Made by a program: the position numbers and the translations under genes. Shown one piece after another: positions 1 through 6,251 of a DNA stretch of 6,438 nucleotides. The DNA lies in NCBI GenBank assembly GCA_028865155.1, contig JAGWKW010000074.1, positions 1 to 6,438 of the forward strand, in the 5' to 3' direction. The first letter of the stretch is position 1. Each line of letters starts with the position of its first letter. The notes under the pieces are model-generated. The model did no database searches, was not told the origin of the DNA, and saw nothing but the letters and a program-made list of their open reading frames with translations. The stretch is from Alphaproteobacteria bacterium. Lineage in GTDB: Bacteria > Pseudomonadota > Alphaproteobacteria > UBA9219.

Positions 1-1
1 G

Positions 2-184
2 GCGGGCGACAAGAAGATCGAAGTCATCAAGGAAGTCCGCGCCATCACCGGCCTGGGTCTGAAGGAAGCCAAGGATCTGGTCGAAGGCGCGCCCAAGACC
101 GTCAAGGAAGGCGCGTCGAAGGAAGAAGCCGAAAAGATCAAGAAGGCTCTTGAAGCCGCCGGCGCTGCTGTCGAACTCAAGTAA
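2..184 (+). CDS. rplL: 50S ribosomal protein L7/L12, C-terminal part
   Basis: This is the last 60 codons of L7/L12, cut by the window start and ending at TAA 182-184. L7/L12 forms the mobile stalk of the 50S subunit. Its C-terminal domain recruits and stimulates the translation factors (IF2, EF-Tu, EF-G, RF3). The visible part is that C-terminal domain: [20 protein letters not shown], then [14 protein letters not shown], an E/K-rich helix, and the terminal AAGAAVELK. All of this is typical of the family, and no residue looks unusual. The N-terminal dimerisation domain and hinge lie outside the window. rplL is normally followed by rpoB, but here a terminator and opposite-strand genes come next. 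Identity is very secure. Confidence 0.97.
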   Translation, partial: AGDKKIEVIKEVRAITGLGLKEAKDLVEGAPKTVKEGASKEEAEKIKKALEAAGAAVELK

Positions 185-242
185 GTGGCTTTCTTGGTTG
201 AGTGCGCCGCGCTTGCGTGGCGCGCGGACTTGGCTAACGCTT

Positions 243-262
243 ATCCCGGCGAAGGCCGGGAT
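243..262. repeat. REP-like short palindrome (IPAKAGI type)
   Basis: Perfect 8-bp inverted repeat, ATCCCGGC (243-250) and GCCGGGAT (255-262), with a GAAG loop. On the + strand it would read as Ile-Pro-Ala-Lys-Ala-Gly-Ile. That is the tell-tale false peptide of the dispersed CCCGGCGAAGGCCGGG palindromes common in alphaproteobacterial intergenic regions. No U-run follows within 10 bases, so I do not call it a terminator by itself. Calling it a dispersed repeat is inference, since only one full copy is in this window. Confidence 0.6.
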
Positions 263-280
263 CGAGACAATATCGAAAAG

Positions 281-315
281 AAAAGGGCGGGGTTATCCCC
301 GCCCTTTTTGTTTTA
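281..315. terminator. Bidirectional intrinsic terminator behind rplL
   Basis: The stem AAAAGGGCGGGG (281-292) pairs perfectly with CCCCGCCCTTTT (297-308) around a TTAT loop: 12 bp with an 8-bp GC core. On the + strand the stem runs into TTTTTGTTTT, ending rplL transcription. On the - strand the stem is followed by TTTTCTTTTC, so it can also end the convergent gene at 333-1016. It lies about 97 bases past the rplL stop and 18 bases past the - strand stop. If it works efficiently, the rplL transcript does not continue into another gene. Confidence 0.88.
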
Positions 316-332
316 GAAAATTGGATAGACAA

Positions 333-1016
333 TCATTTCTTTTTATGTGGTGAGATGTTGTGGCCTTTAAGCAAAGGCGCAAAGATTTTAGAATTTAGTT
401 CGCCCTCAATATTTAGAAAGCTTTCTGCGAGGTCGTACATCTTTTCTAAAGATACTTGCTGGTCATCAGATTTTGCAAAAGATCGTTCCAAGAATGCTTT
501 GGTAACTATTGGCTGCTTATCAGGGCCAACCATCCATAATCGATGAACATATTTAGCACGTTCTGCATACAAACCCTTAATGCGGCCACACAACTCCCTT
601 GTTTCAGTCATTAATAATGGGACACGCAGCTCGACCAATGCTTTTAAAGTATCCAGTAGATCGGAATAACGAGCGTTTCCCGTAAAGGCCATCCCGGTTT
701 CAGAGTCTAGGCCGGAAACAAGCCAAACTACTGTTCTTAGAGTTACTTCATGATGAGCAGAATTTACACATATATGGCCTATGGCTTCTTTGAATTCTTT
801 TGGAGGGTATCTTGCCCCATTTCTTCCTCCCAGTGCTTCGATACCTTCTGCGATCTTCTTCTGATATTCGGGTGATGGTGGTTGAGCTCTTATTTCATCA
901 GCTTCCGTTTCAGATATCGGAGTCATATCTTTAGAAATATAAGCATCCTGAGACCCATCGGTTTCGAAGGCATGGATATGCCACATGTTATATTCGAATT
1001 TTTTGTAGTATTTCAT
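333..1016 (-). CDS. Hypothetical protein, AT-rich, possible HEPN-like fold
   Basis: This encodes 227 residues with no signal peptide or membrane segment, so it is probably cytoplasmic. I do not recognise a named family. The middle (residues about 111-161) reads FTGNARYSDLLDTLKALVEL, then a helix ending ERAKYVHRLW. The R153-x4-H158 pattern in a helix, with W161 nearby, resembles the RX4-6H motif of HEPN domains, found in many RNases of toxin and defence systems. The polar residue that usually follows the Arg is Ala here, so this is a weak inference. The C-terminus ends in a His/Lys-rich tail. Base composition is strikingly AT-rich: 45 of 120 bases are G or C at 361-480, against 40 of 60 at 1501-1560. 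This suggests recent acquisition. The start is uncertain: only ACGAAAG about 12 bases upstream resembles a ribosome site, and Met11 is an alternative. It lies 56 bases downstream of the PsiF-like gene on the same strand. Confidence 0.72.
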   Translation of the reverse strand: MKYYKKFEYNMWHIHAFETDGSQDAYISKDMTPISETEADEIRAQPPSPEYQKKIAEGIEALGGRNGARYPPKEFKEAIGHICVNSAHHEVTLRTVVWLVSGLDSETGMAFTGNARYSDLLDTLKALVELRVPLLMTETRELCGRIKGLYAERAKYVHRLWMVGPDKQPIVTKAFLERSFAKSDDQQVSLEKMYDLAESFLNIEGELNSKIFAPLLKGHNISPHKKK

Positions 1017-1072
1017 TTGCTAGCGTACTTTCGTGTATCAGCCCCTGGCGGGCATACAATTTTTTTTCGAGA

Positions 1073-1330
1073 CTATCCGGCCTTCTTGGCTGCTTTCTTT
1101 TCCATCTTTTTGTCCGTCTTCGCCGCAACGTGCTTGCTCAGGCACTTCTTCATGAAGGCGTGATATTCGGATTTGGCGATCTTTTCCTTGTGATACTGCG
1201 CGGCGCAAATCTTCATGCGGTTCTGCTGCGGCGTGACGGCATGCTTGGCCGTTGTCGCGGTCGCAGCCGTGGCGGGCAGGGCGAAGGTCAGCGCCGCGAG
1301 CGCGGCAAGGCATAGAAGGCTCTTTTTCAT
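1073..1330 (-). CDS. Small exported PsiF-repeat protein
   Basis: This encodes 85 residues. The start is ATG at 1330-1328, chosen over an upstream in-frame Met at 1402 because GAGGAG (1337-1342) sits six bases before it and a signal peptide begins there. The signal peptide is MKKSLLCLAALAAL... with likely cleavage near ATA-A (residues 20-23), so the mature protein should be periplasmic. Residues 32-64 form one PsiF-type repeat: VTPQQNRMKIC, a variable helix, then FMKKCL. The paired cysteines C42 and C63 probably form a disulfide. E. coli PsiF, a phosphate-starvation-induced protein of unknown biochemical function, carries two such repeats; this protein has one. A Lys/Ala-rich tail follows (residues 68-85). 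The family call is good, but the function is unknown. I see no pho box, so phosphate control is not shown here. Confidence 0.85.
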   Translation of the reverse strand: MKKSLLCLAALAALTFALPATAATATTAKHAVTPQQNRMKICAAQYHKEKIAKSEYHAFMKKCLSKHVAAKTDKKMEKKAAKKAG

Positions 1331-1373
1331 CGGGAACTCCTCAAGCTGGAAGGGAAGAAAGAAAGGTAAGCTC

Positions 1374-1402
1374 AACCTATCGTGGATTTTCCGCCTTCGC
1401 AA
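1374..1402 (-). promoter_or_regulatory. Possible sigma-70 promoter for the PsiF-like gene
   Basis: On the - strand, TTGCGA (1402-1397) is followed after 17 bases by TAGGTT (1379-1374). These match the -35 consensus at 4 of 6 and the -10 at 3 of 6. The pair lies 44 bases upstream of the ATG at 1330, leaving room for the GAGGAG ribosome site. The spacing is ideal but the boxes are weak, so this is tentative. Confidence 0.3.
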
Positions 1403-1419
1403 TAGTTCTTCTTTTGTTC

Positions 1420-1448
1420 TTTACAAGAAATACGCGTTCCTGTAATGT
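1420..1448 (+). promoter_or_regulatory. Candidate promoter, possibly leaderless transcript
   Basis: TTTACA (1420-1425, 5 of 6 to TTGACA) and TAATGT (1443-1448, 3 of 6 to TATAAT) are separated by 17 bases. The -10 box ends six bases before the ATG at 1455, so a usual start distance would put transcription start on or next to the A of that ATG. No Shine-Dalgarno sequence is present. An in-frame TAA at 1443-1445 prevents the coding region from starting further upstream. Together these suggest a leaderless mRNA, inferred from sequence only. Confidence 0.4.
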
Positions 1449-1454
1449 TCTAAA

Positions 1455-2537
1455 ATGGATCACGAGCTTCTCTCCCAACCCCGCAACGGGCGCGGCGCGG
1501 TCAGCACCCCTGCCGGGCGTTTCGAACGTTTCGAAACGCGCGCGGTCGATGACGGCTGGCTGGAAAACAGGGATGACGACTCGCCCAGACTGCAAACGCG
1601 GCTTCATACCGACACATCGCGCAGCGTCATCAACCAGATCGACTCGCCCGACCTGCCTTATATGCGTTCGATCAACCCCTATCGGGGGTGTGAACATGGC
1701 TGCATTTACTGTTATGCGCGGCCGTCGCACGGCTATCTGGGTTTTTCGGCGGGACTCGATTTTGAGACTGAAATTTTTCACAAGCCCGACGCACCGGAAA
1801 TCCTGAAACGCGAACTCGCGGCACCGAACTACAAACCGTATCCGATTACGCTCGGCAGCAATACGGACTGCTACCAGCCGGTCGAGCGCGACCTGAAACT
1901 TACCCGCGCGATCATCGAAATCCTTGCCGAACACAGGCATCCGCTCGCGATTATCACCAAATCCGCGCTCGTGACGCGCGACATCGATTTGCTAGCGCCG
2001 ATGGCCGGGCAACGGCTCGCGCGCGTCAATATCTCCGTCACGACGCTCGACGCCACGCTGGCGCGGGCGATGGAACCGCGCGCCGCCGCGCCCTATAAAC
2101 GCCTTCAAACCATCGAAACGCTGGCCAAGGCGGGCATTCCCGTGACCGTCATGGCCGCGCCGATGATCCCAGGCCTCAACGATATGGAAATGGATCGCAT
2201 TCTACGATCCGCTTACGATGCAGGCGCGCGCGAAGCGCATTACACATTGGTACGACTGCCTTACGAATTGAAACAGCTTTTCGAGGAATGGCTGCGCACC
2301 CATTACCCCGACCGTGCCGAAAAAACCCTGTCGCTGATCAAACAATCGCACGGCGGCAAATTATACAACGCCGAATTCGGCACGCGCCGCACGGGGCAGG
2401 GCGCTTATGCCGACCTGCTCGCGCAACGTTTCGCGCTAGCTTACAAACGTATCGGTTATGGAAGCAACGAAGGCAGCTTGCGCACCGACCTGTTCCGCCC
2501 GCCCGAACGCGACGGACAGTTGGCGCTGGCGGTTTAA
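1455..2537 (+). CDS. PA0069/SplB-like radical SAM protein
   Basis: This encodes 360 residues, a normal length for the PA0069 family of radical SAM proteins (COG1533, related to spore photoproduct lyase SplB). These enzymes bind a 4Fe-4S cluster and cleave S-adenosylmethionine to a 5'-deoxyadenosyl radical. The substrate of this family is, to my knowledge, not established. The cluster motif is C79-x3-C83-x2-C86 (RGCEHGCIYCYAR), in the CxxxCxxC form. Other conserved parts are GSNTDCYQPVE (134-144), ITKS near 167-170, the MEPRAAAP stretch (206-213) and MIPGLND (237-243). The N-terminal RGAVSTPAGRFE also fits the family. ATG 1455 is the only plausible start: an in-frame TAA lies four codons upstream and no alternative start precedes the conserved N-terminus. 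There is no ribosome site. The gene diverges from the PsiF-like gene and converges on purB, so it is probably transcribed alone. Family is secure; a role in DNA repair or RNA modification would be speculation. Confidence 0.93.
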   Translation: MDHELLSQPRNGRGAVSTPAGRFERFETRAVDDGWLENRDDDSPRLQTRLHTDTSRSVINQIDSPDLPYMRSINPYRGCEHGCIYCYARPSHGYLGFSAGLDFETEIFHKPDAPEILKRELAAPNYKPYPITLGSNTDCYQPVERDLKLTRAIIEILAEHRHPLAIITKSALVTRDIDLLAPMAGQRLARVNISVTTLDATLARAMEPRAAAPYKRLQTIETLAKAGIPVTVMAAPMIPGLNDMEMDRILRSAYDAGAREAHYTLVRLPYELKQLFEEWLRTHYPDRAEKTLSLIKQSHGGKLYNAEFGTRRTGQGAYADLLAQRFALAYKRIGYGSNEGSLRTDLFRPPERDGQLALAV

Positions 2538-2589
2538 ATCAAAACGGAATTCAAAGAGCCTGTCATTCCGGGAAAAATTATCAGCAGGC

Positions 2590-3900
2590 TTAGGACTCCA
2601 GCACCCGCTTCCAGATTTTCCGCGCATGGCGGATATAGAATTTTTCGTCGAAGCAGGCATTGAAAACCTTGGCCGGAACGCGCTTGGCGATAACCGGATC
2701 GGCTTTCAGTTTCTCCTTGAACGAAACCTTCTTGCCCTTCTGCAAGTCCTTCCACACATCCATCGCGTTGGTCTGCACGATCTTATACGCATCCTCGCGG
2801 CTTACGCCACCTTGCGTCAGCGCGAGCAACACGCGCTGCGAGAAATGCAGCCCGCCGAGCGAAGCCAGATTTTCCGCAATCCGTTCGCGGTACACGGTCA
2901 TGCCGTCGATCAGCCCGGCCATGCGCGTCAGCGCGAAATCCAGCGCAATCGTCGCATCGGGACCGAACACGCGCTCGACCGACGAATGGGAAATGTCGCG
3001 TTCGTGCCACAGCGCGACATTTTCAAGCGCAGGCGTCACGGCAGCGCGCACGATACGCGCCAGCCCGGTCAAATTCTCCGCCAGCACGGGGTTGCGCTTG
3101 TGCGGCATCGCGCTCGACCCCTTTTGGCCCTTGGCGAACGGCTCTTCGGCCTCGCGCACCTCGCTGCGCTGCAAATGGCGCATTTCGATGGCGAAATTCT
3201 CGATCGACGAAGCGACCACGCCCAGCGTGGCGAAAAACATCGCGTGCCGGTCGCGCGGGATGATTTGCGTCGAAACCGGCTCGACGCTCAGGCCGAGTTT
3301 CTTCGCCACATGCGCTTCAACGCGCGGATCGACCGTGGCAAAGGTTCCGACCGGGCCGGAAATCGCGCAGGTCGCGACATCCTTGATCGCCGCGCGCAAT
3401 CTTTCGCGTCCGCGCGCGAACGCTGCATAATGGGTCGCCAGCTTCAACCCAAAACTTGTGGGCTCGGCATGAATGCCGTGGCTGCGGCCGATGGTCACGA
3501 CATCGAGATTTTGCTCGACCCGTTTTTTGAGCGCCTTCAAAACCTTGTCCATGTCGGCCAACAGCAATTCGCCCGCCTGCTTGAGCTGAACGGCCAGCGC
3601 GGTATCCAGCACGTCGCTCGAAGTCATGCCCTGATGCACGAAGCGGGCGTCCGCGCCGACATGCTCGGCAAGGTTGGTCAGGAAGGCCAAAACATCATGG
3701 CGCGTGGTTTTTTCGATTTCGTCGATCCGGGCGATATCCCACTTGCCCTTTTTCCACACATTCTTGGCGGCCGAGGCCGGAATGACGCCGAGCTTGGCCA
3801 GCGCGTCGCAGGCATGGGCCTCGATTTCGAACCAGATGAGGAAGCGGTTTTCGGCGGTCCAAATAGCCGTCATTTCGGGGCGGGAATAGCGGGGGATCAT
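2590..3900 (-). CDS. purB: Adenylosuccinate lyase
   Basis: This encodes 436 residues, full length for the bacterial short form. The enzyme removes fumarate twice in purine synthesis: from SAICAR to give AICAR, and from adenylosuccinate to give AMP. It acts as a cytoplasmic homotetramer whose active sites are built from three subunits. Key elements are visible: H68 in TRHDV, H89 and GMTSSD (91-96), H141 in GRSHGIHAEP, the fumarase/lyase signature GSSAMPHKRNP (261-271) with the catalytic serine S262 or S263, K268, E275, and HERDISHSSVER (299-310). The numbering matches the Bacillus subtilis enzyme closely at H68, H89, H141, K268 and E275, so the gene appears intact and active. The start MIPRYSRPEM is typical of the family. 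The ribosome site is weak (AGGAC about 12-13 bases upstream). purB stands alone; its 3' end faces the radical SAM gene, with 52 bases between their stop codons. Confidence 0.97.
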   Translation of the reverse strand: MIPRYSRPEMTAIWTAENRFLIWFEIEAHACDALAKLGVIPASAAKNVWKKGKWDIARIDEIEKTTRHDVLAFLTNLAEHVGADARFVHQGMTSSDVLDTALAVQLKQAGELLLADMDKVLKALKKRVEQNLDVVTIGRSHGIHAEPTSFGLKLATHYAAFARGRERLRAAIKDVATCAISGPVGTFATVDPRVEAHVAKKLGLSVEPVSTQIIPRDRHAMFFATLGVVASSIENFAIEMRHLQRSEVREAEEPFAKGQKGSSAMPHKRNPVLAENLTGLARIVRAAVTPALENVALWHERDISHSSVERVFGPDATIALDFALTRMAGLIDGMTVYRERIAENLASLGGLHFSQRVLLALTQGGVSREDAYKIVQTNAMDVWKDLQKGKKVSFKEKLKADPVIAKRVPAKVFNACFDEKFYIRHARKIWKRVLES

Positions 3901-3991
3901 CGTCGGTTTTGTCCTATATGGTCATAAAGAGCGGGGCGGATCATGCCATAAAACAGCCTGATTGCTCTAGCATCTTTAGCGTAATAATCAT

Positions 3992-4054
3992 AGACCGCGA
4001 TCCGTTCGGGTAGAACCATTTTATGGTTCTACCCGAATGGTGAATCGCCGGTCT
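3992..4054. repeat. Long near-perfect inverted repeat (hairpin)
   Basis: The core arms 4005-4019 (TTCGGGTAGAACCAT) and 4023-4037 are perfectly complementary over 15 bp around a TTT loop. The stem continues through a G-T pair and CC/GG (4002-4004 with 4038-4040). After a small internal loop it continues through CGAT/ATCG and AGACCG/CGGTCT, with one bulged C at 4048. Nearly all 63 bases pair. Neither strand shows a U-run after it, so it is not a standard terminator. It lies about 90 bases upstream of purB and about 95 upstream of the 4149 gene. It could be a mobile palindromic element, an operator, or a structured leader of either gene. Confidence 0.75.
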
Positions 4055-4066
4055 TAATAAAAAAAC

Positions 4067-4114
4067 AGAGCTTTTTCTGGTAATCGCCGATTTCATATAT
4101 CCAGAAAATGCTCT
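4067..4114. repeat. Second inverted repeat, AGAGC-TTTTCTGG arms
   Basis: The left arm is AGAGCTTTTTCTGG (4067-4080) and the right arm is CCAGAAAATGCTCT (4101-4114). They are complementary at 13 of 14 positions, with a 20-base AT-rich spacer. AGAGCATTTTC and its complement GAAAATGCTCTAG are, from general knowledge, ends of dispersed intergenic repeats in alphaproteobacteria. TGCTCTAG recurs in direct orientation at 3963-3970 and 4109-4116, and AATCGCCG recurs at 4043-4050 and 4082-4089. This suggests that 3963-4116 is one mosaic element. No other copy is in the window to prove it. Confidence 0.6.
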
Positions 4115-4148
4115 AGATTAATCAAACTTTTCCCTGAAGGAGGCTCCC

Positions 4149-4520
4149 ATGCGTACATCGTTCGTTGCCCTTCTTGCCTTCGCCCTGCTGGCATCCGCGC
4201 CGGCGATGGCGGGCGACATCGTCCTGACCAACGGCCAGCCCGCCTGGCATTCAAGCGAATGCGTCAAGCCGAACCCCCCGGCTTCGGTGTTGCACGCCAA
4301 CCCCGAAACGTCGGGCAACGACATGAATTCGCTCGTCAGCCAGCACAACGCCTATGTCGCCGCGGCGCAAAACTACATGAACTGCATCAGCAAGGAAGCG
4401 CAGCGCGACCAGGCCTCCTACGACCACGCCATCGTTTCGGGCGCGCAGGCCGCGATTGCCGATATGCAAGCTGCAGTCGATGCCGCCGCGAAGCCTCTGC
4501 AACCGAAGCCGCAAGATTAA
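4149..4520 (+). CDS. Small exported two-cysteine protein, unknown function
   Basis: This encodes 123 residues. AAGGAGG (4137-4143) sits five bases before the ATG, a strong ribosome site that fixes the start. Residues 1-21 are a clear signal peptide (MRTSFVALLAFALLASAPAMA, cleaved before GD), so the mature protein is probably periplasmic. It has only two cysteines, C38 and C79, likely to form one disulfide. The region HNAYVAAAQNYMNCISKEAQRD (about 66-87) and the Ala-rich stretch after it should be helical. A tail rich in Pro, Lys and Gln closes the protein (PLQPKPQD). The N-Y-x-N-C-x3-E-A pattern resembles small exported hypothetical proteins of alphaproteobacteria, but I know no function. The gene ends nine bases before nadE and is very likely cotranscribed with it. 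Its promoter probably lies in the repeat-bearing gap 3901-4148. Confidence 0.88.
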   Translation: MRTSFVALLAFALLASAPAMAGDIVLTNGQPAWHSSECVKPNPPASVLHANPETSGNDMNSLVSQHNAYVAAAQNYMNCISKEAQRDQASYDHAIVSGAQAAIADMQAAVDAAAKPLQPKPQD

Positions 4521-4529
4521 AACGCGTTC

Positions 4530-6188
4530 ATGTCGGGTCAAATAATCATCGCGCTTGCGCAGCTTAATCCCGTTCTTGGCGATATTGCGGGCAATGCCGC
4601 GAAGCTGCGCGAAGCGCGGACGCGAGCCGCCGCGACGGGCGCGGATTTGATTATGACGTCCGAGCTTTATATCTGCGGTTACCCGCCTGAAGATCTGGTG
4701 CTTAAACGCAGCTTTCAGGATCGCATCCGCGAAGCGGTGCGGACGCTGGCAACGGAAACGGCGGATGGCGGCCCGGCGATCCTGCTCGGCGCGCCGTGGC
4801 GTGAAGACGACAAACTCTATAATGCCGCGCTTCTGCTCGACGGCGGGCGCATTGCCGCCAAAATTTTCAAATATGACCTGCCCAATTACGGCCCCTTCGA
4901 CGAAAAACGGGTTTTTGTCCCGGCCCCCTTGCCCGACCCGCTGCCGTTTCGCGGCGTCAAGCTTGGCGTCATCATTTGCGAAGACATGTGGACACAAAGC
5001 GCGGCGCTCAACGCCAAAAAGAACGGTGCCGACATCCTGCTCGTGCCGAACGGCAGCCCCTACGAAATCGGCAAATACCAAACCCGCAACCGGCTTGCCG
5101 CTGCGCGCGTCGCGGAAACGGGCTTGCCGCTCGTCTATCTGAACCAGCTTGGCGGTCAGGACGAACTTGTCTTCGACGGCGCATCCTTCGTTCTCGATGC
5201 GCAGGGCAAGACCGTGATGTCGATGCCCGCGTGGCAGGAAGGACTCGAAGCCTTCGCTTTCGATAACGGCGCGCTTTCCGGCAAAGACACGAAAGTCGTT
5301 CCGCCTTTGGCGGGCGAGGCCGCCATCTATCACGCGCTGATGACAGGCCTGCGCGATTATGTGAACAAGAACGGCTTCCCCGGCGTCGTGCTTGGCCTGT
5401 CCGGCGGCGCGGACAGCGCGCTCGCGGCGGCCATCGCCGTCGATGCGCTCGGCCCGGAGAGGGTATGGGGTGTCATGCTGTCGTCGCCGTATACGTCGCA
5501 AGACAGCACCGAAGACGCCGGGCAGCTTGCGCATGCATTGGGCTGCAAGCTCGACAGCATTCCCATTGCCGACGCGATGAAGACATTCGATGCCAGCCTG
5601 TCCCCGGTTCTGGGCGACAAGCTTGCCGGCGTGACGCAGGAAAATATTCAGGCGCGCATTCGCGGGTTGACCCTGATGGCCCTGTCGAACGCGACCGGTT
5701 CCATGGTTCTTTCGACCGGCAACAAGTCCGAAATCTCGGTCGGCTACGCCACGCTTTACGGCGATATGTGCGGCGGTTTCGCCGTTCTGAAAGACGTCTA
5801 TAAAACCCAGGTCTATGCCTTGTCGCGCTGGCGCAACGCGCATAAGCCGGAAACGGGGCTCGGCCCTGAAGGCGCGGTCATCCCGGCGCGCACTCTCACC
5901 AAAGCGCCAACGGCTGAACTGCGCCCGAACCAGACCGATCAGGACAGCTTGCCGCCATACGATGTCCTCGATGGCATTCTTGAATGCCTGATCGAGCGCG
6001 ACATGGGGGTGCGCGAGATCGTCGCCGAAGGATACAATGCGGAAACCGCCGCGCGCGTATGGTCGATGCTCGACAGCGCGGAATATAAAAGACGGCAGGC
6101 GGCGCCCGGCGTCAAAATCACGCGCCGCAATCTGAGCCGGGACCGGCGTTATCCGATCACCAATAAATACCGTGAAAAAGCAGGTTAA
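4530..6188 (+). CDS. nadE: Glutamine-dependent NAD+ synthetase
   Basis: This encodes 552 residues in two domains, the usual size for the bacterial two-domain form. It makes NAD+ from deamido-NAD+, ATP and glutamine, the last step of NAD synthesis. The N-terminal nitrilase-type glutaminase domain (about 1-260) shows the triad E45 (MTSELY), K114 (FKYDLPNYG) and C150 (IICEDMW), plus CGYPPEDLVLK (49-59). The C-terminal synthetase domain (about 265-552) has the ATP pyrophosphatase loop SGGADS (291-296), LSSPYTSQDS, STGNKSEISVGYATLYGD (395-412) and the terminal RRYPITNKYRE. Ammonia from glutamine is channelled between the domains. All key residues are present, so it should be active and not need free ammonia. 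The ribosome site is weak, and the nine-base gap suggests translational coupling to the exported-protein gene before it. The 63-base gap after it shows no clear terminator. Confidence 0.97.
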   Translation: MSGQIIIALAQLNPVLGDIAGNAAKLREARTRAAATGADLIMTSELYICGYPPEDLVLKRSFQDRIREAVRTLATETADGGPAILLGAPWREDDKLYNAALLLDGGRIAAKIFKYDLPNYGPFDEKRVFVPAPLPDPLPFRGVKLGVIICEDMWTQSAALNAKKNGADILLVPNGSPYEIGKYQTRNRLAAARVAETGLPLVYLNQLGGQDELVFDGASFVLDAQGKTVMSMPAWQEGLEAFAFDNGALSGKDTKVVPPLAGEAAIYHALMTGLRDYVNKNGFPGVVLGLSGGADSALAAAIAVDALGPERVWGVMLSSPYTSQDSTEDAGQLAHALGCKLDSIPIADAMKTFDASLSPVLGDKLAGVTQENIQARIRGLTLMALSNATGSMVLSTGNKSEISVGYATLYGDMCGGFAVLKDVYKTQVYALSRWRNAHKPETGLGPEGAVIPARTLTKAPTAELRPNQTDQDSLPPYDVLDGILECLIERDMGVREIVAEGYNAETAARVWSMLDSAEYKRRQAAPGVKITRRNLSRDRRYPITNKYREKAG

Positions 6189-6251
6189 CCTCTCCTTAAA
6201 TGCTTGCCTTCTATGCTTGACGCATCAACGCAACCGGCGGCAAGGAAGCCC

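Noticed and set aside
207..227. CCGCGC / GCGCGG hairpin just after rplL
   Set aside because: It is a 6-bp stem in GC-rich sequence with a 9-base loop and no U-run. The real terminator follows at 281-315.
1041..1068. GCCC/GGGC mini-hairpin followed by a run of T as a + strand terminator
   Set aside because: The stem is 4 bp, several bases separate it from the T-run, and no + strand gene ends here.
323..1078. Inverted GGATAGAC (323-330) and GACTATCC (1071-1078) flanking the AT-rich gene, as possible insertion ends
   Set aside because: The match is 7 of 8 bases, and about one such pair is expected by chance when searching two 50-base flanks. The right copy also overlaps the PsiF-like gene's stop codon.
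1377..1940. A 187-codon open frame on the - strand opposite the radical SAM gene
   Set aside because: It covers the region encoding the CxxxCxxC cluster motif of the real gene, has no ribosome site that I can see, and shows no recognisable domain.
2557..2590. Hairpin AGCCTG / CAGGCT between the radical SAM gene and purB as a terminator
   Set aside because: The stem is only 6 bp with a 22-base loop, the right arm touches the purB stop codon, and no U-run follows on either strand.
2458..3927. A 489-codon open frame on the + strand across purB
   Set aside because: It is antisense to purB, which has all its catalytic motifs. The translation is rich in Arg, His and Gln with no recognisable domain, as expected for a shadow frame in GC-rich DNA.
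4251..5843. A 530-codon open frame on the - strand across nadE
   Set aside because: It is antisense to an intact nadE and also runs into the exported-protein gene. Its composition is Arg/Gly/Val-biased without motifs, so it is a shadow of GC-rich coding sequence.
6203..6244. CTTGCC / GGCAAG pairing that could sequester the pilin ribosome site
   Set aside because: It is only 6 bp across a 30-base loop, too weak to claim as a regulatory structure without comparison to relatives.
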